From Streptomyces angustmyceticus (GTDB taxonomy: Bacteria; Actinomycetota; Actinomycetes; Streptomycetales; Streptomycetaceae), in assembly GCF_019933235.1 (NCBI RefSeq), contig NZ_CP082945.1:1674001-1738000 (forward strand): 64,000 bases of DNA. Reading direction: 5' to 3'. The position numbers and the translations under genes are program-made. How positions within the stretch are numbered: position 1 is the stretch's first letter; the number at the start of each line of letters is the position of its first letter. A model generated the notes under the pieces. That model worked only from the letters and a program-made list of their open reading frames with translations, made no database searches and was not told where the DNA came from. Positions 17,504 through 24,925 of the stretch are shown piece by piece.

Positions 17504-17734
17504 CAGTAGGTTTCGCGCAGCAGAACGTAGCTACGGCCACTGGCACCGTCAAGGGATCGCGGCTAGGCAGTTGCCGGGCCGCTCGCACCGTGGGACGAAG
17601 CGGGCCTGACCGGCGCGAACGAGTGTGCGAGAGACCGTGTGTCACCGTAGGGGGACCGGTAGGCTGCTCCGGTCGGGCCCGGCGCCCGCAAGCCCCGGCC
17701 GAGACCGATCGACCCGCCCCGAAAGGAACGCGAC

Positions 17735-18538
17735 GTGCCGCCGTCCAGCGCCAGCACCTCCGCCGCCGAAGCCAAGCCCGCGGGCGCCAGCGGCGGCGTC
17801 CAGTCCCTCGAGCGCGCCTTCGACCTGCTGGAGCGGATGGCCGACGCCGGCGGCGAGGTCGGCCTGAGCGAGCTGTCCACCAGCAGCGGGCTGCCGCTGC
17901 CCACCATCCACCGCCTGATGCGCACCCTCGTCGCCTGCGGCTACGTCCGGCAGCAGCCCAACCGCCGCTACGCGCTGGGCCCCCGCCTGATCCGGCTGGG
18001 CGAGAGCTCCGCACGGCTGCTGGGCACGTGGGCGCGGCCCTTCCTGGCGCGCCTGGTCGAGGAGACCGGCGAGACCGCCAACATGGCGCTGCTCGACGGC
18101 GACGAGATCGTCTACGTCGCCCAGGTCCCGTCGCGGCACGCGGTGCGGATGTTCACCGAGGTCGGCCGGCGGGTGCTGCCGCACTCCACCGGCGTCGGCA
18201 AGGCCCTACTGGCCCATCACGCCCCGGAGGAGGTCCGCGCCCTCCTCGGCCGTACGGGCATGCCCGCCGCCACCGAGAAGACGATCACCGACCCGGACCG
18301 CTTCCTGGAAGCGCTCGCCGACGTCCGCCGCCTGGGCTACGCGGTCGACGACAACGAGCAGGAGATCGGCGTCCGCTGCCTCGCCGTGCCGGTTCCCAAC
18401 TCCCCCACCTCGGCGGCGATCTCCATCTCCGGACCGACCGGGCGGGTGACCGAGGCCGCGACGGACAAGATCGTCCCAGTGCTGCAGGACGTCGCGGCAC
18501 AGCTTTCGGTGGCGCTGGCGAACCAGACGCCGGCGTAG
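17735..18538 (+). CDS. allR: IclR-family regulator of allantoin/purine catabolism (AllR-like)
   Basis: Predicted 267-residue repressor. The winged helix (about 25-85) reads SLERAFDLLERMADAGGEVGLSELSTSSGLPLPTIHRLMRTL. The effector domain (about 100-260) carries ETGETANMALLDGDEIVYVAQVPS, LPHSTGVGKALLA, LGYAVDDNEQEIGVRCLAVPV and the closing AISISGPTGRV. IclR proteins of this type respond to allantoin or glyoxylate intermediates. Its position beside allantoinase and near malate synthase matches the S. coelicolor AllR neighbourhood, so control of the TTCAACA-n3-TGTTGAA sites is likely but not shown. GTG 17735 follows GAAAGGAACG. Confidence 0.85.
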   Translation: MPPSSASTSAAEAKPAGASGGVQSLERAFDLLERMADAGGEVGLSELSTSSGLPLPTIHRLMRTLVACGYVRQQPNRRYALGPRLIRLGESSARLLGTWARPFLARLVEETGETANMALLDGDEIVYVAQVPSRHAVRMFTEVGRRVLPHSTGVGKALLAHHAPEEVRALLGRTGMPAATEKTITDPDRFLEALADVRRLGYAVDDNEQEIGVRCLAVPVPNSPTSAAISISGPTGRVTEAATDKIVPVLQDVAAQLSVALANQTPA

Positions 18539-18606
18539 GCGCGGCCGGCGCTTCACAGGACCGCACACGGGCGCCTCACGGGCCACACGGGGCGGTCGCG
18601 GATCAC

Positions 18607-18924
18607 TCACCAGGGGCGCGGCAGCCCGCCGAAGCGGTCGATCCCCTCGCGCACCTCCGCGAGCGCCGGCGAGAGCGCGCTCACCGATCCGACCGCCCCG
18701 GCGATCAGCAGGAGCGAACGGCGCAGCCGCGGCACCTCCGGCAGCCCGTGGCTCACCATCGCGTCCAGCGCGGCCAGCTCGTCGTCGGCGGCCGCCCGGT
18801 CCGGTAACTCCCCGGGGAGTACGGCCAGTTGCCTGCGCAGCCGGGCCACCGCCCCGCGCAGCTCCTGGACACGCGGGTCGCCCTGACCCCCGGTCACTCG
18901 TGGATCCCTCTGCAGCTGTTCCAC
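18607..18924 (-). CDS. Small hypothetical protein (helical, about 105 aa)
   Basis: Predicted 105 residues, charged at the N-terminus (VQELRGAVARLRRQLAVLPGEL) and with a hydrophobic helix near the end (SLLLIAGAVGSVSALSPALAEVREGIDRFGG). GTG 18924 follows GGGAGGG at about ten bases. It may belong to the DUF5955 family of Streptomyces, judged from memory. It converges with the IclR gene. No function can be assigned. Confidence 0.6.
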   Translation of the reverse strand: MEQLQRDPRVTGGQGDPRVQELRGAVARLRRQLAVLPGELPDRAAADDELAALDAMVSHGLPEVPRLRRSLLLIAGAVGSVSALSPALAEVREGIDRFGGLPRPW

Positions 18925-19303
18925 AACGACGGAGCCCTCCCAAGCCGTTGCCCGTACCGCGACGCGGGACAGTTAACGCCACTCTCCGCTGATCGCGCCA
19001 CACGGAGAGCGAAATAGCCGGATCACCGGGCGGATCCGGCTGCCGCGGCCGGAACCTGACGCGACGTCGGTCGCACGCACGGAAGGGGCCCTGCCTCCTC
19101 GCCCCGCGCGGCAGGCACGCCGTCCGCGACCGGAAGGCCGCCCCGCGCGGTACCCAGGCATCGACCTGATGACACGTCAGCACGTCTGTTCGTCAGGCCA
19201 CCCTTTGGTGTGGGTGCGTGCGCTCCGAAGCGTATGCCGCGGCACGATGGAGCATTCTCCCTTTCAAGGAAATATCCGGCATATCACTGAATCGGAGAGT
19301 GCC
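18925..19303. other. Intergenic region upstream of small acidic protein
   Basis: A 379-base gap between divergent small genes. It must hold both promoters, but no clear -10/-35 pair, palindrome or RNA gene is recognised. The segment just before 19304 is more AT-rich (AAGGAAATATCC...CATATC) than its surroundings. Confidence 0.4.
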
Positions 19304-19531
19304 ATGGAATCCCACTCCGGCCCCGACACCGGCTCGAACCACCACCACGACGTCAGCGTCGTGCAACTCATCTGCCGTGCGTACGGACTCTCCGATGCCT
19401 CGGAGATCACGATGGAGCACATACACCGCTACGTCGACGAGCACCGGCCCGCGGAGGAACGCACGCCCCATCTGCGCAGCCGGTTCCGGGCGGGCATTCC
19501 CCGTCCGCGAGCCTCCGGCGACGCCGCCTGA
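19304..19531 (+). CDS. Small hypothetical protein (75 aa)
   Basis: Predicted 75-residue soluble protein: a His-rich start (SNHHHDVSVVQLICRAYGL) and an amphipathic middle (SEITMEHIHRYVDEHRPAEE) ending in an Arg-rich tail. ATG 19304 is chosen because CGGAGAGTGCC precedes it; the frame is open upstream. Codon usage fits the chromosome. It lies just ahead of the MocA-like gene in the same direction, but no family is recognised. Confidence 0.55.
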   Translation: MESHSGPDTGSNHHHDVSVVQLICRAYGLSDASEITMEHIHRYVDEHRPAEERTPHLRSRFRAGIPRPRASGDAA

Positions 19532-19590
19532 CCCGGCCGCGCCGCCACCAACGGGCCCTGAGGCCGGGCGTCATGAGGTAAGCAGTCCCC

Positions 19591-20277
19591 ATGGCAGCGA
19601 CGACACCCGGGGAGACCGGAGAAGCGCAAGGACAGCCGCCGCACACCGGGCCCGGCGCCCCCGAGGGGACGCGTGGCACCGGGCGGCCCGAGGGGAGGGT
19701 GGCCGGCCTGCTGCTCGCGGCGGGCGGCGGGCGGCGCCTGGGGGGACGGCCCAAGGCACTGCTCGGCCACCGGGGACGGCCCCTGGTCGAGCACGCGGCG
19801 CGGGCGCTTCGGGACGGCGGCTGCGACCCCGTGCACATCGTGCTGGGGGCGGCCGCCGGTTCCGTACGTGAGCGGGCCGATCTCTCGGGGTACGGCCTCT
19901 CGGAGAATCCGGACTGGGCCCAGGGTATGGGCTCCTCGCTCCGGACGGGCCTCGCCGCGCTGGCCGGTTCGGGGGCGGACGCGGTCGTGGTGTCGCTGGT
20001 GGACCAGCCGGGCATCGGCGCCTCGGCGGTGGCGCGGGTGGTGGCGGCGTACGAGGGCCGGGCCTCGCTCGCCTCCGCGGCGTACGACGGCCGCCGCGGC
20101 CATCCGGTGCTCTTCGGGGCCGACCGCTGGGCGGACATCGCCGCCACCGCGCAGGGCGACCGCGGGGCGCGCGCCTATCTCCAGCGGCACGCGGACGCCC
20201 TCACCCTCGTCGAGTGCGCCGACATCGCCGAGCCGTACGACATCGACACGCCGGAGGACCTCGGCCGGCTGGAGTGA
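19591..20277 (+). CDS. mocA: Molybdenum cofactor nucleotidyltransferase (MocA/MobA-like)
   Basis: Predicted 228-residue NTP-transferase. The nucleotide motif LLLAAGGGRRLGGRPKALLGHRG follows a 35-residue Gly/Pro-rich extension; SLVDQPGIG carries the metal-binding Asp, and ENPDWAQGMGSSLRTGL and GRRGHPVLFG are typical of MocA, which attaches CMP to molybdopterin to form the cytosine dinucleotide cofactor used by xanthine dehydrogenase-type enzymes. This fits the xanthine dehydrogenase operon at 52-56 kb. ATG 19591 is the first start. Alternative: a generic NTP-transferase. Confidence 0.8.
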   Translation: MAATTPGETGEAQGQPPHTGPGAPEGTRGTGRPEGRVAGLLLAAGGGRRLGGRPKALLGHRGRPLVEHAARALRDGGCDPVHIVLGAAAGSVRERADLSGYGLSENPDWAQGMGSSLRTGLAALAGSGADAVVVSLVDQPGIGASAVARVVAAYEGRASLASAAYDGRRGHPVLFGADRWADIAATAQGDRGARAYLQRHADALTLVECADIAEPYDIDTPEDLGRLE

Positions 20278-20300
20278 GCGCGCCCGGGAGCGGCCGCATC

Positions 20301-20329
20301 GCCCCTCCCCCCGCCCGGGGCGGAGGGGC
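20301..20329 (+). terminator. Hairpin after the MocA-like gene
   Basis: GCCCCTCC...GGAGGGGC forms the outer stem with an inner CCCC/GGGG pairing, 23 bases past the stop codon. No U-run. Confidence 0.6.
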
Positions 20330-20454
20330 CCGCCGGGCGGGCAACTGGCCAGCGGGGTAAGGGAGTAGGGGCGCGGGCAGGGGTGATCGAGAGTGACCGG
20401 CGTGGCACCGAGAGCCATTCGGCCGGGCCTTCTGTCGACTCGGAGAATCTCGAC

Positions 20455-20495
20455 ATCAACAAACCATTGAAGTTCCGCGATAAGGAAACTAGTCT
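20455..20495 (+). promoter_or_regulatory. Malate synthase promoter with AllR-like operator
   Basis: ATCAACA-aac-CATTGAA (20455-20471) matches TTCAACA-n3-TGTTGAA at 11 of 14 positions. Its right arm overlaps a -35 (TTGAAG, 20467-20472), followed at exactly 17 bases by TAGTCT (20490-20495), a good Streptomyces -10. A protein on the palindrome would block polymerase. Confidence 0.7.
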
Positions 20496-20619
20496 CCACT
20501 GGTCAGAAGCGCCCTGAACCCAGACGGCGCCCGCGACCGCATTGCGGAGCCCGCGGCACCCCGTGCCGCGGCACGCCCCGCGAGGCCGCCAGGCACCGCC
20601 GCTGAATGGAGTGACCCTC

Positions 20620-22248
20620 ATGTCCGCACCAGCGCCGTCCCCGCTGGCCATCGCCGAAGTCGACCCCGCGCACACCCCCGAACGGCAGGGCGAGGTCCTC
20701 ACCGACGCCGCGCTGGCGTTCGTCGCCGAGCTGCACCGCCGGTTCACCCCGCGCCGCGACGAGCTGCTCGCCCGCCGGGCCGAGCGCCGCGCGGAGATCG
20801 CCCGGACCAGCACGCTGGACTTCCTCCCCGAGACCGCGCAGATCCGGGCGGACGACAGCTGGAAGGTGGCCGGGGCACCCGCCGCGCTCAACGACCGCCG
20901 GGTGGAGATCACCGGCCCCACCGACCGCAAGATGACCATCAACGCGCTCAACTCGGGCGCCAAGGTCTGGCTCGCCGACTTCGAGGACGCCTCCGCCCCG
21001 ACCTGGGAGAACGTCGTCTCCGGTCAGCTCAACCTGATCGACGCCTACGAGCGCCGGATCGACTTCACCGACGCCGCGTCCGGGAAGTCGTACGCCCTCA
21101 AGGACGCCGGGGAGCTCGCCACCGTCGTGATGCGCCCGCGCGGGTGGCACCTCGACGAGCGCCACCTCCAGTTCGAGGGCCGGCCGGTCCCCGGCGCGCT
21201 GGTCGACTTCGGCCTCTACTTCTTCCACAACGCCCAGCGCCTGCTGGACCTGGGCAAGGGGCCGTACTTCTACCTGCCGAAGACCGAGTCGTACCTGGAG
21301 GCCCGCCTCTGGAACGAGATCTTCGTCTTCGCCCAGGACCATGTCGGCATCCCCCAGGGCACCGTGCGCGCCACCGTCCTCATCGAGACCATCACGGCCG
21401 CGTACGAGATGGAGGAGATCCTCTACGAGCTGCGCGACCACGCCTCGGGGCTGAACGCCGGCCGCTGGGACTACCTGTTCTCCATCGTCAAGAACTTCCG
21501 TGACGGCGGCGCCAAGTTCGTCCTCCCGGACCGCAACGCGGTCACGATGACGGCCCCGTTCATGCGCGCCTACACCGAACTCCTGGTCCGCACCTGCCAC
21601 AAGCGCGGCGCCCACGCGATCGGCGGCATGGCGGCCTTCATCCCCAACCGCCGCGACCCCGAGGCCAACGAGCGGGCCCTCGCGAAGGTCAAGAACGACA
21701 AGGACCGCGAGGCCGGCGACGGCTTCGACGGTTCCTGGGTCGCCCACCCCGACCTGGTGCCCGTCGCCCGCGCCTCCTTCGACGCGGTCCTCGGCGACAA
21801 GCCGCACCAGAAGGACCGCCTGCGCGAGGACGTCGACGTCCGGGCCGCGGACCTGATCGCGATCGACTCGCTGGACGCCAAGCCCACCTACCAGGGCCTG
21901 ATCGACGCGGTCCAGGTCGGCACCCGCTACATCGAGGCCTGGCTGCGCGGCCTGGGCGCCGTCGCCATCTTCGGCCTCATGGAGGACGCCGCCACCGCCG
22001 AGATCTCCCGCTCCCAGATCTGGCAGTGGGTCGACGCGGGCGTCGTCTTCGAGAACGGCGAGAAGGCCACCGCCGAGCTGGTGCGCGCGGTCGCCGCCGA
22101 GCAGCTGGCCGCCATCCGCGCCGAGGTCGGCGAGGACGCCTTCACCTCCGGCAAGTGGCAGCAGGCCCATGACCTGCTGCTGCGGGTCGCCCTGGACGAG
22201 AACTACACGGAGTTCCTGACGCTGCCCGCGTACGAGCTGCTGGGCTGA
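20620..22248 (+). CDS. aceB: Malate synthase A
   Basis: Predicted 542-residue enzyme condensing glyoxylate with acetyl-CoA to malate. Seen: NSGAKVWLADFEDASAPTWEN, VVMRPRGWHLDERH with the substrate Arg, YLPKTESYLEARLWNEIF, RWDYLFSIVKNFRD, CHKRGAHAIGGMAAFIPN and FGLMEDAATAEISR with the catalytic Asp. Length is normal for the A form. ATG 20620 is preceded by AATGGAGTGACCC. With allantoin degradation it provides the exit for glyoxylate, and its promoter carries the purine-block palindrome, so it is probably the catabolic isoenzyme rather than a glyoxylate-shunt partner; no isocitrate lyase is nearby. Confidence 0.96.
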   Translation: MSAPAPSPLAIAEVDPAHTPERQGEVLTDAALAFVAELHRRFTPRRDELLARRAERRAEIARTSTLDFLPETAQIRADDSWKVAGAPAALNDRRVEITGPTDRKMTINALNSGAKVWLADFEDASAPTWENVVSGQLNLIDAYERRIDFTDAASGKSYALKDAGELATVVMRPRGWHLDERHLQFEGRPVPGALVDFGLYFFHNAQRLLDLGKGPYFYLPKTESYLEARLWNEIFVFAQDHVGIPQGTVRATVLIETITAAYEMEEILYELRDHASGLNAGRWDYLFSIVKNFRDGGAKFVLPDRNAVTMTAPFMRAYTELLVRTCHKRGAHAIGGMAAFIPNRRDPEANERALAKVKNDKDREAGDGFDGSWVAHPDLVPVARASFDAVLGDKPHQKDRLREDVDVRAADLIAIDSLDAKPTYQGLIDAVQVGTRYIEAWLRGLGAVAIFGLMEDAATAEISRSQIWQWVDAGVVFENGEKATAELVRAVAAEQLAAIRAEVGEDAFTSGKWQQAHDLLLRVALDENYTEFLTLPAYELLG

Positions 22249-22404
22249 GGCCCTCGCCCGTGGCGCCCGAGGGGCCGGTACGCACCGCCGCGCGGTGGCC
22301 GTACCGGCCCTTCGCCGTCACGGGAACCGGCGGACCGGCGGGCCCCGGGACTCGCTCGGCCCGGAAGGCCGCCTCGGCGATCGGAGGGCGCCGCGCAGCT
22401 CGCC

Positions 22405-22432
22405 TATAGTGGCTGACACTACAAACGTAGTG
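22405..22432 (+). promoter_or_regulatory. TetR gene promoter with autoregulatory palindrome
   Basis: CACTAC-aaac-GTAGTG (22417-22432) is a perfect 6-4-6 palindrome starting about seven bases after TATAGT (22405-22410), a good -10. It therefore covers the predicted transcription start of the TetR gene, the classic place for autorepression. Confidence 0.65.
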
Positions 22433-22462
22433 GGAAGCAACTCGGCACGAAGGGCGCTCAGG

Positions 22463-23017
22463 GTGGCACGACGGCGGGAGCAGGTGCTGGACGCGGGCAT
22501 CCAGGTCCTGGGCAGCGCGGGGGCGCGGGGGCTGACCTACCAGGCCGTGGATGCCGCGGCAGGGGTCCCGTCGGGCACCACCTCCAACTGCTTCCGCAAC
22601 CGGACGGCCCTGATCGACGGCATCGTCGACCACCTCCAGGCCCTGGAGCACCGCGACTGGGAGACCTTCGCCACGGCGGCCGACCCAGCCGACGCCGGTG
22701 AACTCGCCGATGCCGTCGCCCAGTTCCTCCGGTACGCGACCGGTCCGGAGCGGGCCAGGACCGCCGCCCGCTTCGCGCTCTACCTGGAGTCCTGCGCCCG
22801 CCCCGAGCTCCGTCCCGCACTCGCCCGCGGCCGCGAGGCCGTGGTCGGCTGGGGAGCGGAGTGGCTGCGGCGCATCGGCTCGCCGGCGCCGCGGCGGCAC
22901 TGCGCGATCCTCTGCGACTACATGGACGGCGTCGCCTTCCGCCAACTCGCCTTTCCCGAGCAGGACTTCGATCCGGGGCCGGGCCTCCGCGAGTTCCTGG
23001 GCGGGCTGCTGGGCTGA
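22463..23017 (+). CDS. TetR-family transcriptional regulator
   Basis: Predicted 184-residue repressor. The DNA-binding domain (about 1-55) reads RRREQVLDAGIQVLGSAGARGLTYQAVDAAAGVPSGTTSNCFRNRTALIDGI; the C-terminal part (about 75-184) is an all-helical TetR_C-like domain ending GPGLREFLGGLLG. GTG 22463 is chosen because the palindrome 22417-22432 lies in front of it as an operator; an in-frame GTG at 22409 would put the operator inside the gene. Targets other than itself are unknown. Transcription converges with the NCS2 permease. Confidence 0.9.
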   Translation: MARRREQVLDAGIQVLGSAGARGLTYQAVDAAAGVPSGTTSNCFRNRTALIDGIVDHLQALEHRDWETFATAADPADAGELADAVAQFLRYATGPERARTAARFALYLESCARPELRPALARGREAVVGWGAEWLRRIGSPAPRRHCAILCDYMDGVAFRQLAFPEQDFDPGPGLREFLGGLLG

Positions 23018-23077
23018 GCGCCCGGCGGACCGGCGGACCACCGGGCCACCGGACCGCCGTCCGCACCGCTCCCGGAA

Positions 23078-23133
23078 CGCCCAACGGCCCCCAGGAGAGC
23101 CGCGGATGCCGCCTCCTACGGGGCCGTTGGGCG
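23078..23133. terminator. Bidirectional terminator between TetR and NCS2 genes
   Basis: CGCCCAACGGCCCC (23078-23091) pairs perfectly with GGGGCCGTTGGGCG (23120-23133) around a 28-base loop, followed by TTTTGG on the plus strand. It lies between convergent genes ending at 23017 and 23142. Confidence 0.85.
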
Positions 23134-23141
23134 TTTTGGTG

Positions 23142-24614
23142 TCAGTGGGCGGTGACCGCCGCGGCCTCGTCGGCACCGTCCGCGCCGCCGGGGGCGGGCG
23201 GCTGGGCGATCCCCGGATCGACCGGGACCGCGTCGGCCGCGTCGGCCTCCGTTTCCCCGGCGGCCTCGCCGTCCGCCGTCTTCCTGCCGAGGTGGTTGAA
23301 GGCGAGGTTGAGGACGAGGGCGACCAGGGCGCCGGTGCTGATCCCGGAGTCCAGGACGACCAGCAGGTCCTTGGGGAGGTTGTGGTAGAAGTCCGGCGCG
23401 GCGATCGGGATCAGGCCGATGCCGACGGCCGCCGCGACGATCAGGGCGTTGTCGCCCTTCTCCATCGCGGCGGAGGCCAGGGTCTGGATGCCGCTGGCGG
23501 CCACCGAGCCGAAGAGCACGATGCCGGCGCCGCCGAGGACCGGCAGCGGGACCAGCGAGATGACCGAGGCGGCCACCGGGCACAGGCCCAGCACGACCAG
23601 GATCAGGCCGCTGGTGGCCACGACGAAGCGGCTGCGCACCTTGGTCATCGCGACCAGGCCGATGTTCTGCGCGAAGGCGCTGTTGGCGAAGCCGTTGAAC
23701 AGCGGGCTGAGGGCGCTGCCGAGGGTGTCGGCGCGCAGTCCGCCCTCGATGGTGCGCTCGTCGGCCGGGCGGTCGACGATCCTGCCGAGGGCGAGCATGT
23801 CGGCCGTCGACTCGGTCATACAGACCAGCATCACGATGCACATGCTGACGATGGCGGCGAGGTCGAACTGCGGGGCGCCGAAGTGGAAGGGCGTCGGGAA
23901 GCCGATCAGGGACGCCTGGGAGAGCGCGGAGAAGTGGGTGATGCCGACGGGTATCGCGATCAGGGTGCCGGCGATCAGTCCGAGCAGGATCGCGATCTGC
24001 TGGAGGAAGCCGCGCAGCACCCGGCGCAGCACCAGCACGATCAGGAAGGTCAGCGCGGCCATGCCGATGTTGGTCAGCGAACCGTAGTCCGGGGCCCGGT
24101 CGTTGCCACCCTGGGACCAGTTGAAGGCCACCGGCAGCAGCGAGACGCCGATCAGGGTGATGACGGTGCCGGTGACCACCGGCGGGAAGAACCGGACGAG
24201 CTTGGAGAAGTAGGGGGCGAGGAGGAATCCCAGCACACCGGCGACGATCACCGCGCCGAAGATGACCGGCAGGGCGTCGGCGGGGCCGTGCGCCTTGCCG
24301 ATGGCGACCATCGGTGTGACGCCGGCGAACGAGACGCCGTTGACGAAGGGCAGCCTGGCGCCGACCTTCCAGAAGCCCAGCGTCTGCAGCAGCGTGGCGA
24401 TGCCGGCGGTGAAGAGGCTGGCGCCCATCAGGAACGCGGTCTCGGTGGCGCTCAGCCCGCAGGCCGGCCCCACGATCATCGGCGGGGCCACCACTCCCGC
24501 GTACATCGCGGCCACGTGCTGGAGGCCGCTGGTGAACATCTTGAAGGGCGGGAGGGTCTGGTCGACCGGATGCTTCCGGTCCCCCTCCGGCTTCTGCCCG
24601 GTGCTTGCGGCCAC
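23142..24614 (-). CDS. NCS2-family purine/urate permease (copy 1)
   Basis: Predicted 490-residue xanthine/urate:cation symporter with about 14 membrane segments. Signatures: GLQHVAAMYAGVVAPPMIVG, VNGVSFAGVTPMVAIG, FFPPVVTGTVITLIGVSLLPV, MTESTADMLALGRIVDRP, FNGFANSAFAQNIGLVAMTKVRSR and PVLGGAGIVLFGSVAASGI. TESTAD and the Q-N-G region form the NCS2 substrate motif. GTG 24614 follows GAAGGAGGCCCGCA. The C-terminal 45 residues are Ala/Asp-rich and cytosolic. It follows the 8-oxoguanine-deaminase-like gene and is a clear paralogue of the permease at 26369. Confidence 0.92.
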   Translation of the reverse strand: MAASTGQKPEGDRKHPVDQTLPPFKMFTSGLQHVAAMYAGVVAPPMIVGPACGLSATETAFLMGASLFTAGIATLLQTLGFWKVGARLPFVNGVSFAGVTPMVAIGKAHGPADALPVIFGAVIVAGVLGFLLAPYFSKLVRFFPPVVTGTVITLIGVSLLPVAFNWSQGGNDRAPDYGSLTNIGMAALTFLIVLVLRRVLRGFLQQIAILLGLIAGTLIAIPVGITHFSALSQASLIGFPTPFHFGAPQFDLAAIVSMCIVMLVCMTESTADMLALGRIVDRPADERTIEGGLRADTLGSALSPLFNGFANSAFAQNIGLVAMTKVRSRFVVATSGLILVVLGLCPVAASVISLVPLPVLGGAGIVLFGSVAASGIQTLASAAMEKGDNALIVAAAVGIGLIPIAAPDFYHNLPKDLLVVLDSGISTGALVALVLNLAFNHLGRKTADGEAAGETEADAADAVPVDPGIAQPPAPGGADGADEAAAVTAH

Positions 24615-24925
24615 TGCGGGCCTCCTTCGTTTTCTGCGTCGCCGGGGGCCGGCGAGCGAGGCTGTCACGGAGGGCTTGCCATGTGGTGCGTGGTGCAGGA
24701 AGTTGCCTGGTGAGCGAGGGTGCGGCAGGGGGGCTCGTGGCGCGCGGGGGACGGCGGCGGGGCCGGCCGGCCCGGGGGTGGGAGCCGACCGGCCCGGGGG
24801 TGGCGAGAAGTTCCCGCACCCCCGGGTCCGGCGCTTGTGGACCCCGCTCGGATCCACAAGCCCGGCCGGGAGCCGTCCCTCCCAGCCGAGTTCACGGTGG
24901 CGTCGGCCGCGGCCGCGCCGAGGGG
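24615..24925. other. Gap between deaminase and NCS2 permease
   Basis: A 311-base intergenic stretch, very GC-rich. It contains the inverted repeat CTTGTGGA-n11-TCCACAAG (24834-24860) and two nearly identical copies of a block around CCGGCCCGGGGGTGG (about 24765-24803). The inverted repeat could be a terminator for the deaminase or an operator. No gene. Confidence 0.55.

Larger units (their letters stand above)
20278..20619. other. Intergenic region upstream of malate synthase
   Basis: A 342-base gap with a terminator hairpin for the preceding gene (20301-20329) and a promoter with an AllR-like operator (20455-20495). The remaining sequence up to the start codon at 20620 is an approximately 120-base untranslated leader in which no further structure is recognised. 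Confidence 0.6.
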
